Assembly: GCA_020631735.1 (NCBI GenBank)
Contig: CM036162.1
Span: 96,265,666 to 96,329,665 of the forward strand
From: Saccharum officinarum
Taxonomy: Eukaryota > Streptophyta > Magnoliopsida > Poales > Poaceae
Direction: 5' to 3'
Length of the DNA: 64,000 nucleotides
In this document: positions 35,121-46,334 of the stretch, piece after piece
Layout: each line of letters starts with the position of its first letter
Position numbering within the stretch: position 1 is the stretch's first letter
Notes under the pieces: generated by a model
Seen by the model: the letters and a program-made list of their open reading frames with translations, nothing else
Database searches by the model: none
Told to the model about the DNA's origin: nothing
Made by a program: the position numbers and the translations under genes

Positions 35121-36092
35121 TAAGTTGCCCCCAAGGCCCCAACTGAGTTTCTTCCAAAACTCAGCTTACGTGTTAAAATAGAATTATTTATTAGTATATT
35201 GTATCGCGAGTTGTTCTAAGCATAAGTCTGCGTTTCATCCGGGTTCCGTACTTTTTTTATTAGCTTCTTTTATTTACTAGCACACATGCATGTGTGTTGC
35301 AACGGGTGAAAAAAATCCATCAAATATTCATGAAAAACAGTGATCGGAATGATACATATCTATTTATATTTGCACAAAATTTGAAAGCTATAGTTTATTT
35401 TAAGATGAGTATTACATCTATAATATAAGTTAATATTGTCAATAATATGACATTGTCCTATTAATCCAATATCAAATCTAAAATATTTTTTGGATATATT
35501 TTTCTGCCATTACAAAGCATAGAAATATTTACTTGTAAACATATCATAATTTAATTTCTTAATATACATATGCTGCTACAGTTAAATATGAGTTTCCACG
35601 ACTTCCTTTGTAGACCCATAAAAAGTTGCAATTATGATGTTGGGTCAAAATCAGCAAAAAGTTAGTTGTTAGACGTGTCAAAACTCAAAACTTGTTTGTC
35701 CACTAATAATTACGATGGGAGTTCTCTCTCGATTTTTCACATGCATAGCCTTGTTGGGAATTATACTGGTATAAACAGGATAACAAATTGCTCAAGCTTT
35801 CAGTTTACATTTGATTAGTTAGACCATGGCTGAACCAGATTATAATAAGTTTTTAATTAAAAATTTAAATTATATATCTTTGTGTTGAAAATCTCTGTTT
35901 TTTTAGAAAGAGGATTCAAAGATCTATGGTATTATATTTATTATTATTTGTTTTGGCATTTATAAGAAAAACACAAAAAAACAGAAGAACTTAGAACATG
36001 AAGGTGGTGGATGCAGATAGAGTAGAAAATAGCAAAATGCCCGTGCGTTGCAACGGAACATGATACTTCTTGGAATCATACTTCGTACTATT

Positions 36093-36732
36093 GTTAGACC
36101 AGTCTCAATGGGGTTTCATCAGAGTTTCATAGGCATTAAACATGCTGATGTGGCACCCTATTGATGAAGAGAGAGGTGATAAAAGTTTCATTGTAGTAGA
36201 GAGAGAGTTTTATGGTGATGAAACTTTTCCTCAATGTTTTTTCAAAATATAGATGTGATGAAAACTGGACATGAAACCCCAACTAGGATGGGCCTTAGAC
36301 ACGAGTTGTTCTAACTCATGAATACAGATCATGGTTCTGGGTCACATACGTGACATAGAAGGTGTAAAGGTAAGGTAGAGGTGTCTTATCGGATTTGGAT
36401 TAGTTTACATATGGAGATGGACCCGTGGTGGTTAGACCAGTCTCAATGAGGTTTCATCAGAGTTTTATAGGCATTAAATATACCGATGTGGCATCCTATT
36501 AATGAAGAGAGAGGTGATAAAAATTTCATAGGGGTACAAAGAGTTTTATGGTGATAAAACTCTTCCGCAATGTTTTTCCAAAACATAGATGTGTTGAAAA
36601 CTATGACATGAAACCCATTGAATACAGATCGTGGTTCCGGGTCACATACGTGACATAGAAGGTGTAAGGGCAAGGTAGGGGTGTCTTATCGGATTTGGAT
36701 TTGTTTACATATGGAGATGGACCCGAGGTGAG
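36093..36732. repeat. Tandem duplication of a MITE-like unit, period 338 bp
   Basis: Unit 1 (36093-36430) and unit 2 (36431-36732) both open GTTAGACCAGTCTCAATG and both end with ACATATGGAGATGGACCCG. The first part of each unit (GTTTCAT...ATGAAACCC) is a foldback typical of a grass MITE. The shared tail shows that the MITE and its flank were duplicated together. Confidence 0.8.
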
Positions 36733-36931
36733 TTTCTAGAAGGAACAGAAGAAGAAATTTTTTAATATTCTGTATATAAATATAGGTACATAGATATAGA
36801 TTAAATTGGATGACAAACTACTTAAAATTAGTTAGACTATTGGTTGATCAGGTTCTAATAGTAATAAGTTTTTTCCTAACCAAAATTATATTATAATAAC
36901 TTAGCGACTGAAATATTCATTCATCTGAGAA

Positions 36932-37190
36932 GAATAATGAGTTTAAATACCCATAATACAATATTTATTACTTATTTACTCTATTTATAAGAAGAAACAG
37001 AAGATAAAAAAAGTCACGGAACTAACAAGGAAAAAGAAAATAGAAAAAAGGGAACCGGAAGAATAGAGAGCTCAAATGCCCTTAATACAATAGTTATTAT
37101 TTATGTATTCTATTTATAAGAAGAAACAGGAGGAAAAAAAAGAAGAAACAAAAAAGTTACGTAACTAATCAGAAAAAGGAAATAGGAATA
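36932..37190. repeat. A-rich tandem duplication, period about 129 bp
   Basis: Two diverged units share AATACAAT(A)(T/G)TTATTA and CTATTTATAAGAAGAAACAG, followed by A-rich DNA. It is purely non-coding. Confidence 0.6.
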
Positions 37191-37660
37191 GAAAATAGAA
37201 AAACAAAAAAAAAAGAATTGGGAAAGGACACGGACAGGCACAACGTTTTTCACAGAAGAAACAAAAGTTTCCATCCGATGGCAATGCGGAAAAATCACAG
37301 CGGGAGAATCCGGAGCAGGTGTTTGGACGGAAACAGTTTTAATGACAGAAGTTTTGCCTCTTTAATATTAGGTGTAGATTTGTTTTTCCGAGTATATAGG
37401 TTTTCATCCGAGGTAGCTTCCGTCTAGTTTCACGCGCCTCCGGCATCTCCAGGATTTTACTCCCTCGGTCTTGAATACAGGAAATTCAAGTGATTTTCAG
37501 TCAAAATAAAGAGTTGGACAAAATACCATCTTCACCCTCGTTAATTAGATGAGAGAATAACTAAGTTGTTACCTTTCTTAGTTATCGACCGAAGGAATCT
37601 TAGTATTTCCTACTAAAAAAGACAAAGGAGAGGAGAACGCGAGTGGCAGGGGCCGGTGGC

Positions 37661-38015
37661 TGGCTTCCTACCGGCTAGTGTTCGAGTCCTACTCCGTGGT
37701 TTTTGTCCGCTTTCTCGTTGCAGGGACCTCAGGCACCTATGGACTATATAAGACTATATAAGGGGAGGTGACGCGTCCGTCGCTAGCGAAGCTGAGTCTT
37801 CGTAAATATCTTGTACACATATATGTATGGTAGTTTAAGCTTCTAGGTCTAGCGTACACCTTAGTGGTGAGTGTTGCTCTGTGTCGCGTGCACGCGCACG
37901 TGTTTAGTTATACGTTCAGACCAAGGAGAGAGAAAAAAAGTAGGGGAAACCCTCCGGTGAAAACCAGTGTCGAGTAGGACTCGAACCGGATGGACCAACG
38001 GTTAGAAAGTTATAA
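37661..38015. repeat. Inverted repeat with tRNA-like arms around a TATA-bearing core
   Basis: The left arm has GTTCGAGTCCTACTC at 37680-37694. The right arm has its complement, GAGTAGGACTCGAAC, near 37972-37986. GTTCGAGTCC matches the RNA polymerase III B box of tRNA genes. Neither arm folds into a convincing full tRNA, so no tRNA gene is called. The core has two TATATAAG-like boxes (about 37744-37760). It may be a foldback element built from SINE- or tRNA-derived sequence. Confidence 0.45.
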
Positions 38016-38269
38016 TATCCAGAACCATAATCTAATGATATTAAGTACGTATCATAATATTAATATTTTTTTATATATTTGGTTCAAGTTATAAATTCTT
38101 GAGCATTACCCTCAATCCACTGAAAAAAAACAAGTGAGCTAGTTTGCATCAAACTGACGTTAAGAGAGTACCTACAACTCAAATGAAAAAACAATAATCT
38201 TGGAACACAAATTAAAAATTCTTTGAAACTGGGGATAAAACCATATATGTTTGCAACACAGGAGGTACA

Positions 38270-38881
38270 TCAAGAGCATGGTGCCGTTCTAGCGTTGCTT
38301 CGCCGGGTTCCGGACGAGAAGGAGTCGACCCTGAGGTGGTGGCGGAACGCCGAGATGAACTCCTCAGCCCGCTTGTTCACCTCCTCCGCGTTGCCGGCCG
38401 CATCCTCATCTGCCGCCACATCCTCCTTCATCACCGCCGCCGCCGCCGCCGCCTCTATCGGCTCGTCCGTGACGACTAGCGGCATGCAGCAGCCATCCGC
38501 AACGGCGGCCTCGGCCGCCGTTCGCTTCTTGCTCCTCCTCGTCCTCTTCGCCCTCCTCGCGGCGTCTCCCCGCGCCGCCAGCGCCTCCCGTTCGTCGTCG
38601 ATGGCGCCCGCAGACGCTGCCGCTCCCCGCCGCCGCGGCTGCACGGACGCCACGACGATGGACGCGATGATGACGTTGAGGAGCAGGAACAGCGCGGGCG
38701 ATGGCACCGAGAGCGACGCGGGCCACCACCACGGCGCCACGGGCACGGCCGGCGCCACCAGCCTCTTAACGCCCGACACGAGCAGCGCTGCGGCCGCCGC
38801 GGCCAGCGCGGCCTCCACGAGCTCCTCCTCCCTTGGCCTCGCCTTCTTCCCCTCCGCCATCCGACACTCCCCCTCAGCCAA
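38270..38881 (-). CDS. DUF4408/DUF761-type (cotton-fibre-expressed-like) plant protein
   Basis: A single exon of 203 codons. The N-terminus is MAEGECRMAEGKK, where a second Met at residue 8 is an alternative start. Residues 62-80 (ALFLLLNVIIASIVVASV) form one hydrophobic, probably membrane-spanning helix after a Trp-rich stretch, as in DUF4408 proteins. Residues 83-150 are Ala/Arg-rich and basic (KRTRRSKKR). Residues 166-187 (EEVNKRAEEFISAFRHHLR) match the C-terminal DUF761 motif. Such proteins are small and plant-specific; their molecular role is not established. CpG-rich codons fit a grass gene. A minus-strand TATA-like sequence lies about 100 bp upstream (about 38978-38990). Family assignment is by motif only. 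Confidence 0.75.
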   Translation of the reverse strand: MAEGECRMAEGKKARPREEELVEAALAAAAAALLVSGVKRLVAPAVPVAPWWWPASLSVPSPALFLLLNVIIASIVVASVQPRRRGAAASAGAIDDEREALAARGDAARRAKRTRRSKKRTAAEAAVADGCCMPLVVTDEPIEAAAAAAVMKEDVAADEDAAGNAEEVNKRAEEFISAFRHHLRVDSFSSGTRRSNARTAPCS

Positions 38882-38990
38882 GGGCTCAGCTCGCTCTCCT
38901 TTCTAGCGCTTGGTTTCGTCGCCTCCGATCCGCCAGCTCCCTCGTGCTCGGCTTTGCGGTGGAGCTAGGCAGCAGCTATTATATGTAGTA

Positions 38991-41090
38991 TAGCTGCTTT
39001 TCTACTGTGCTTGCAACAAAGTTGTTCGGGCGCGAAAAGGTCTCAGCTAGGCAAATCGATCAATGGGCGCGGGGGTGTCGTCGCGCACGCGCCTGCGTCT
39101 GCCGTGCCGACAGCCACGCAGGCAGACAGCCCGTGGTGATGGCTGTCGGGGAATTTGCTCCGACAATGGCAGAATATTTTCGTTCCTCTGCAGAGGCAGA
39201 GCCACTACTGCTTGGCATCTCGAGCTGACGACGCCCACGGCAATGGCCGGCACCAACATTTGCCGCACTGCAGTCTGCAGAGCCACTCATGGTATGGTCT
39301 CTGATGACAGTGAAACTGGATGAACTAAGGACACTCGCGTATGTTTAACCGGCTCGAAAGCAGGCTTAATTGATCGATTCCTTTCTTTAACATGTTTGAT
39401 TGTTTGAATTAACTAGGGGCGTTTGACTTGTATGGCTGTATTGTTTTTTGTTTATATTAGTACTACCTGCGAGTGAGTAAAGCTAGCTAGGGGAGCAGCT
39501 CATCAGCAGCACGCTTGAGGATCGTGCGTTTTCGTTTGTCCCGTGCGCGTGCTTGGCGGTCTGCAACCAGAATGATGACCTTTCTCTCGGTTTGCATACT
39601 CGCAATGAGGGTGTCTCGGGTTGGGTGGCTTAGCCCTCAGTCAGGCTCGTTGGATGCAGCCAGCACATGTTTGGTTGCCTGTTCGGTACCCGTAGTCAGG
39701 CTTAGGGCCTGTGTGGATTATACGAATTTCAAAGAGTTCCCCATTTTGCTAACGTCATGCGCCGTTTGGAACAAAGGAATCAACTCTACTGTTCCTCTAG
39801 AAAGGAAAGCATCCATTCACAAAACGCAGAAAAGAAAGAATCCACCCTGATCTAAAGTTTTCGCGGATGCCCGAGATGGATGCGCGCGCATGGAAGTTAA
39901 GAAGCTGGTAGAAACAAACTGTTTCAGGCCTCTTCTTACCTTTCCAAAGTGGCCAACTGGTCATCTTCTTCCTTGAGCTCATGGCCATCCGTCCATGGTC
40001 GACCTGGCACCATGCTGCTGTGTGGGAGGAAGGGGACGCGGGTGGCAGACTGGCAGGCGCTGGGCGTTGACTGCGTGAGGGGCGCAGCGGCGACGGCGGC
40101 GGCGGCGGCGTAGCAACCCAGAGAGAGAGAGAGAGAGACTGCGACTTAGAATGGAAGAAACGAGAAAGTAACGAGTGGACGAGGATGGTTATGAACTTTG
40201 GTCAGATAAGACCATAGACAATAGGCCCCACATGTAAGTGGAGTGTGAAGGGATAAAAGACCATACTATGCCAAAATAATTAGTGAAAAGCACATAAATC
40301 TCCAGATAAATTAAATATGTTTATTTGTTAATTAAAATTTGACGTTGTAATGATAGATATTTGAGTAATAAAACAAGTATTCACGTCTTTTAATCACACC
40401 TCATGTTTTTGAGAATCATGTGTTATAATTTCTACGTTCCAAACACCTGTATCTATATTTTTCTGTTTTTTTTTTCATTCCTCTGTTTTCCCATAACACC
40501 TATACCCTATTCCTACGTTTTTTTTTCTTTCCTCAGTTTTGCATTCCTTTGTTCTAAACATACCCTTAGCTAGGCTTACTGGAAACGCAAAGGCTGGCTG
40601 TTCTCCCATAGCCAGGCTTAGCCGAAGCAGCAAGTGAATCGTGTCACCTCCCCTTCATCGACTCGGACCACTCCCTGCTGCCGCCGGTGCAGATGCCCGG
40701 CCTCGCGTCACCCTCCGCCGGCGACGACGTGGGCTCACGTTGCTCCATGCCATCGCCGCGCGCGGGCTCGGGCTCCACCGAGTAGACGCGGACGCGACGA
40801 GCTGGATGCGGCCCTCGTCAGACGTCTGCACGCGTTCGCGTCGTCCTCAGAGGCCCTCGTCGGAGGTCCGCGTGAGCTCGCATCGTCTTTGGATCCGCGC
40901 TACGCCTCCACCCTGATGGCCGCTGCCCTTGGATTCGTCCTTCACCTCGTGTAGAGACGAGATGGTGGCGCCACGCAAGAGACGAGCTGGCGGCAAGGAC
41001 GAGATGGCGGCATGGATGAGACAACGTAGCATGAGCGGCTCTCCGATGCCTGCGAGATTCGAATGAGATTCGAGGCAGTTCGTTCAATTC
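38991..41090. other. Intergenic region, no supported gene
   Basis: It contains short GC-rich frames at 39007-39320 and 40634-40950 without recognisable domains, a (GGC)n tract near 40094-40111 and a (GA)n tract near 40120-40138. GTTTGGAACAAAGGAAT near 39764 is inverted relative to ATTCCTTTGTTCTAAAC near 40543, which suggests an old MITE of about 0.8 kb. I could not define its ends. Confidence 0.5.
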
Positions 41091-41901
41091 TGTTGACACT
41101 CAAAAATATCCCAAGAAGGCTTTAAGTATCATGAACAAGTTATAAATGTCTTGGGCATGGTGGAGGTCAAATAGCACGACTAAACAACGAGCAAGATGCG
41201 CGGAGAAGACGGCGAGCTGTGGCGAGCCACCCTGAGTCGGCTTAGCCGACTCTGACAGTCGGCTTAGCCGGTTTTGTCAGCCCCCAGTCAGCTTAGTTGA
41301 CTGCCTGAGTCGGCTAAGCCAACTTCCCTTGATGTCAGCCTCGTAGGCGTGCCTGAGCCCATAAAAGTCAGCTTAGTCGACTCTCCCTGTCGGCTAAGCC
41401 GACTCTGCCTAGAAACCAAGGATATTTCCTAAAGTCGGTTTTTGGTATATTTTCAACGTGGGAAACTTGGAGAACGCATCTTGGAGACGTTTTCTACTGG
41501 GATAAGACCACCCCCTCTATATATATGAGAGGATCACGATCGATTGAGTTCCCATCTATCCAATCGACAAAACAACAACCAAAACTCCTATCTTACCTTA
41601 GTTTTCTCCTCTCAACTCTCTACCCTGCTGTTCGGCAAGCCTCTCCACGAGATTTGTCAGCATCCTAGGCGGTCTTGCCAGTCCTAGGAGATCCTCCATG
41701 TGCTTCTCCCTGACGGATCCTTTCGGGAGTGGTTCGAGAGCCGTTTCGCCCGAGAACGAGCTCTATATCGGCCCTATCGATCTCTAGATCGGTTAGGCCA
41801 GTTATGCTTTGTCTCTTGCTGTGTTGCAGTTCTTGTGAGATCTCTTGGGCGTCCAAGGCCCTCGCTGGTGTGTTGGCTTGCAGAGATCTTCAGCGTCAAC
41901 A
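41091..41901 (+). mobile_element. Probable solo LTR with a TCGGCTTAGCCGA palindrome array
   Basis: 811 bp starting TGTTGACACTC and ending GCGTCAACA, so the ends are inverted (TGTTGAC/GTCAACA) with canonical TG...CA. The flanking 5-mers AATTC and AGTTC match at four of five. About six copies of AGTCGGCT(T/A)AGCCGACT lie at 41235-41407, followed by TATATAT at 41518-41524. The layout is that of a U3 promoter. No internal domain is attached. The family is not recognised. Confidence 0.5.
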
Positions 41902-43167
41902 AGTTCATTCAACAAGGACATCCTTCTGTGCTTACGACTTGCGAGATAGTTCATTCAGTTCGAAGCAATTGCAGAAATCCATGGCGATTCTAGTTGATGG
42001 ATAATTGGAGATAGCAATCTCTTCCAGTTTGCTCTTTCATTTGATCCAGCACGGACAATGAGATGAACCAAATGGAGCAATTTTGAAGCTACAATGTGTC
42101 GGATTATTATTTGTGGGTCCTGGTCAATGTGCACTTAGTTGGAAAACAATGAGAAAATGTCAATTTGTTGTTCTAATTTCATCAATAAGTATTCGTAGAT
42201 GAAATTGCTCACATGCCTTGATGAGAGAGGTGATTGAGTTAAAACTCACCCACACAAGGATGAGGTGATTCTATCCCAGGTAGCCAGATAACCAAATAGG
42301 ATCTAGGCAATATAGACTTAGTTTATACAGGCAAACCAAACAATAGCACCCTGCATTGCACTAGCCTGGCTTGCACTGACCAGGCTTATTTTGTTAGCTA
42401 GGCCAGGTGAATATACACAACCAAACACACCCATAATCATGCCATCACAAAGCACAGCGTGAGCCTACTGAATAACTCCGTGTTCATTCCTTTTATATGG
42501 ATAACCTCAATTACCTCATGTACTTCAAACTGATGTTAGTATTCGAATTCTACCAAAACCTTAGGTTTACGAGTTGAGCCTACCTGGTGCCATCAACTCA
42601 ATGAAGTAGCTTTCAACTCGCTTGGATCAAACCATAGCTCCACTCCTTCAATTTAGTTCATAGGGAAAGTATAGGATTTAGAATCCTATAGAAATTGCAA
42701 CTATAGTACTATTCATGCCTTTGATTCACAGGAACTATAGCAAAATTTCCTTTGTATGTTAGAAAAGTGTAAGAAACTTAGCGTCTGTTTGGCTTGATAG
42801 ACCGAGAGAGATGGGATATGGGGTAGAGAGTCATATAGGTTTATGTCATCTCTTTGTGGGCATATTCCCCAATTATTTGGGTCAAAAGTGTCCTCCCGAA
42901 ATGAGGGGACTGGCTCGCCATCTCACACGGAATCACACCTCCATTTGGCTAGCCGTGTTATCGTCTTCCTCTCTCACCCATTCCCCGGTGTCCGTCACTA
43001 TTGTCACCTGATCTGATGCTACCTCCGCCCTAACCACTTCCTAGGTGTGCCCCCTTCTCAGTCGGCACCTCTTTCCCGATGTTTCACATGGACGCACATA
43101 AGCTCCAATGGTGCCCTTGTCACTCAAGCTCGCATCCGCGTCGTCCACACTCCTCCATGGGCTTCGC
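41902..43167. other. Intergenic sequence, nothing assigned
   Basis: AT-rich DNA, slightly GC-richer at 42890-43160. There are phrases typical of grass MITE ends (GTTTGGCTTGATAG near 42788) but no definable element, gene or RNA. Confidence 0.45.
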
Positions 43168-43630
43168 TAAAAGCCCTAGTTTGGTTTTGGATAATTGATG
43201 AAATCTAGGGACTAATCATTATGCTAAATGTGTAGACATTAAATGATAAGTCTCATGCCAAGTGGTGGAGCTAGATGATGGTCATGGTGATGGAAGTGAC
43301 CAAAAGATGATCAAGTGCTTCACATTTGGAAAAGAAAAAAGGGAAAAAATAAAATCCATTGGAGATCAAGGCAAAGGTATTACTTAGGGTTTTGATTTTT
43401 ATGATCAAGACACCATAGAGGGTGTGATCACACTTAGGATCATAGCCTTACTATAAAGAGGAAAAATCTTTGTCTAAACGGCTTATCAAGTGCCTCTAGG
43501 TGTCATGATTCATGCATTGCATTTAGGTACCTAGTGTGCTAACATGTGACCCTTGTAAAATGCTTTAAAAATGCTAACACACGTGCACACAAGTTCTACA
43601 CTTTGTGGTTAGCAAGTTGGAAGCAATGGT
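43168..43630 (+). mobile_element. Old Sirevirus-like LTR fragment, interrupted at 43630
   Basis: It begins TAAAAGCCCTAGTTTGGTTTTGG, matching the 5' end of the Sirevirus-type LTRs here, and continues with the shared U3 sequence up to GGAAGCAATGGT. It then stops abruptly at the LTR of the next element (43631). Its remainder would lie beyond that element, outside this window. It is the oldest layer of the nest. Confidence 0.65.
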
Positions 43631-45242
43631 TGAAAGGATCAAGATGCCCAAGAGGGGGGGGGGTGAATTGGGCTTTTCTAAAAATTAAATGCAAGAAATA
43701 AATCCTACAAGCCGGAATTCACCCCTAGAGTCTACTTGTGTTCCTAGAGAGTCTACCGATACAAAGTTTTGCACCCTAGTTTCCAAACCTAGTCTAGCAT
43801 GGCAAGTCTAGGAATGTAAACAAGCAATGAAAGTAAATACGAGAATGTAAATGCTTGAATGTAAAGGGGCAAGGAACACGGCGATGTTTTTCCGAGGTAT
43901 CGGAGAGTCGCCACTCCCCACTAGTCCTCGTTGGAGCACCCGCGCAAGGGTGTAGCTCCCCCTTGATCCGCGCAAGGATCAAGTGCTCTCTACGGGTTGA
44001 TTCTTTGACACTCCGTCGCGGTGAATCACCCACAACCGCTCACAAGATGAGTTGGGTCATCCACAAGCTCCGCCGGATGATCACCGAACTCCCAATCACC
44101 ACCAAGCCGTCTAGGTGATGGCGATCACCAAGAGTAACAAGCTAGAACTCTCACTTGACCACTACGAGCCCAAATGAGAAAGTGGATGCACACTTGCTAC
44201 TCTCTAATCGCTAGTGAGGAACTCTCAAGCTTTGATTCTCAAATCTCTATCCTCACTAGTGCTCTTGCACTCCCTTGCACTCCAAAGGTGTTTATCAGCT
44301 GATTAAATGAGCAAGAGACCTCTAAAAGAGGTGGTGGGGATGTATTTATACACCCCACAGACAAAACGAACCGTTACCCGCTGACTCAGCAAAACACGAG
44401 CTGACCGGACGCACCGGTTGAACTGGCCGGACGCGCCGGTCGCTCGTAACGGTCGAAATCCAAAAAACAACTGAGTGACCAGACGCACCGGTCAGGGGTG
44501 ACCGGACGCGTCCGATCGTGCAGGGAGCATACTGTACTCGCACCGGACGCGCGACCGCGTCCGATCGGTGATGACCGGACGCGTCCGGTCGTCTCTGGAC
44601 CTTACTGGACTGTGACCGGACGCGCCGATCACACCCAGGTCGCGTTCGATCGGGTGTTTCCCTCAAGTGACACGTGTTGACTTCTAACCACCGCGTCCGG
44701 TCCTCGCGAGGACCGCGTCCGGTGTTCAGAGCTGAAACCCTAGCCGTGGAACTGTACTGATCGGACGCGTCCGGTCATGCCGAGGACCGCGTCCGGTCAT
44801 GGGAAAACGACCCGAAACTCTCCGAAACGTGTCACAACTTGAACCAAGTTGCTTCCAACTGAACTTTGAGCTATTCTAGAGCTGCCTAGTGCCAAGTTTA
44901 ACAAGTGTGCACCACACCTAAACATAGGACTCGCCTAGGTCAAGCTATCCGCTCATGCCCCCCCTTTATAGTACGGCCAAGAGAGAAAAAACGAAGATCC
45001 TAACGACTATTCCAAATGTCTCTCAACACCTTGACATCCGGAACTAACCGTCCTTAATCTTGACGTCACTCTTTTGAAAACCGAAACGATTTCCATCAAG
45101 GAGCATGAATACCATGGTGCCCAAAGCAGTTAAAACCTCCATGACCTAACTTACCAAAGTTTCTGCAAAACACACGTTAGTCATGGTAATAAAGCGTTGT
45201 CATCAATTGCCGAAACCAAACCTCGGGGCCTAGATGCTTTCA
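43631..45242 (-). repeat. 3' LTR of the older Sirevirus-type element
   Basis: 1612 bp, TGAAAGGATCAAG...GATGCTTTCA on the plus strand. On the element strand U3 holds the palindrome array (44403-44798), TAACGG (44371-44376) and TATAAATA (44343-44350). The same family supplies the LTR end at 1-491. Confidence 0.88.
44403..44798 (-). promoter_or_regulatory. U3 palindrome array and promoter of the older element
   Basis: Copies of GACCGGACGCG(T)CCGGTC and of ACCGCGTCCGGTC lie 27 bp upstream (element strand) of TAACGG. TATAAATA follows about 21 bp further on. Spacing matches that in the 4290-14727 and 46335-56383 elements. Confidence 0.78.
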
Positions 45243-45272
45243 ATCTCCCCCTTTTTGGTGATTGATAACAAC
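45196..45272 (-). other. Inverted repeat around the polypurine tract of the older element
   Basis: GTTGTCATCAATTGCCGAAA (45196-45215) is complementary at 16 of 20 positions to TTTTGGTGATTGATAACAAC (45253-45272). The LTR edge (45242) and the polypurine tract (CTCCCCC, 45246-45252 on the plus strand) sit in the loop. The arms have changed relative to the other two elements, but pairing is largely kept. Confidence 0.65.
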
Positions 45273-45693
45273 ACTAAGATATAAAAGATTTGAGTTGAGG
45301 TTTTCGAGCATGCATGGTTCACATAAGCAAAAAAACAATAAGCACAAGGAGCTAGGAATTGCTTATGTGCCCCAAGCCAAAAGAGTGTACTCATAAGATA
45401 AGACAAAGAATGTTAGTACTCATACAGATATAGCTCATAAGAAATCGGAGTAAGGCACGGAAGCACAACCTTAGAGCTATAATTAAAAAAGGTGACAAGT
45501 GTTAACAATGTGACTGGATAAAACATTAAGACTCAAGGTTTATCACACGACGACATGTCACACGAATGCAATGACTGAAAAGTAAACATGATGCATGAAT
45601 GTAGCACACAAGAAAAAAACGAAAACCCTCTCTCAAAACTCCCCCTGAAACTACTCTCTCTCCCCCTTTGGCATCAAGCGCCAAAAAACTAAT

Positions 45694-46334
45694 CTAAGGA
45701 TCTGACAGGGGGACAGACGGAGTCGTGCCGGGTGCCGAGGTGCGCGGAGTAATCACGAAGTGTAGAGAATCTCCCTCGAAATCTGAGCTATCTGGCTGAC
45801 CCTCTAAAGAATCACGTGGCTGTGAGGCGGTCTGGGTCTGAGCTGCTGGAACAGGTACTGACGTAGTAGCAATGAGAGGATCCGTCTGAGTGACCTGAGC
45901 CTGTAGCGAGCCAATAGTAGGAGGATCTGTCGAGGCAACTGACGAAGGTAGAGTCTCTGTAGTACCAGTCCCTGTCACTGGAGGAATAGCTGCCTCTGAA
46001 GCTGACAACCCTGAAGAAGTAGCAAAGGTAGTGTGCGAGGGCGTCGGCTGACCAGTCAACTCGCTGTAGGTAGCACTGAAATCACGGAAGGGTGTGCCTG
46101 TCAGGAGATGAGGGCGAGGCTGGTCTGAAGGTGTAAACCCCGTATGAATAGGCATGAGCTCGGGGACTGGAATGACTGGGGAACCTGCTGCTGTGGAGAT
46201 GTGAACTGGAAACCCGGCTGTCCCTGACTCGATGGATCACTGGATTATAAAGCAGAAGTCAGAACAGAAGCAGGCGGAGGAACCCCAACAGTGACTAGGT
46301 GGCGCAGGAGATCCAAGTACTGCTGCTGACTAGC
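45694..46334 (-). pseudogene. Envelope-like ORF of the older element, C-terminal part
   Basis: From the insertion edge (46334) the frame continues the coiled coil with a QQQYLDLLRHLV segment and meets TAA at 46245. A second frame (46155-45694) then reads a Ser/Thr/Pro-rich stretch of 153 codons to a stop. So the tail is split by a stop and a frame change. A natural end at 46245 followed by untranslated sequence is possible, but the clean low-complexity frame downstream suggests it was coding. It is separated from the rest of the gene by the 10-kb gag-only element. Confidence 0.6.
46330..46334. repeat. Target-site duplication CTAGC, left copy
   Basis: CTAGC is repeated exactly at 56384-56388, bracketing the gag-only element. 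Confidence 0.95.

Larger units (their letters stand above)
35181..38220. other. Gene-free AT-rich region with several repeats
   Basis: About 3 kb upstream of the SKP1-like gene without any coding region I can support. It contains two copies of a GCGTTGCAACGG phrase (about 35297-35308 and 36044-36055), common in grass repeats. Two tandem duplications (36093-36732 and 36932-37190) and a tRNA-like inverted repeat (37661-38015) are listed separately. Confidence 0.55.

Noticed and set aside
37661..37702. A tRNA gene at the B-box-like GTTCGAGTCC
   Set aside because: No acceptor-stem pairing or convincing anticodon arm can be folded around it.
38406..38732. Second frame inside the DUF761-type gene as an overlapping gene
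   Set aside because: GC-biased shadow frame. The 38270-38881 frame alone has the conserved hydrophobic helix and DUF761 motif.
40634..41099. GC-rich frames near 40.6-41.1 kb as a gene
   Set aside because: Competing frames on both strands, no recognisable protein, and no promoter or splice signal that I could defend.
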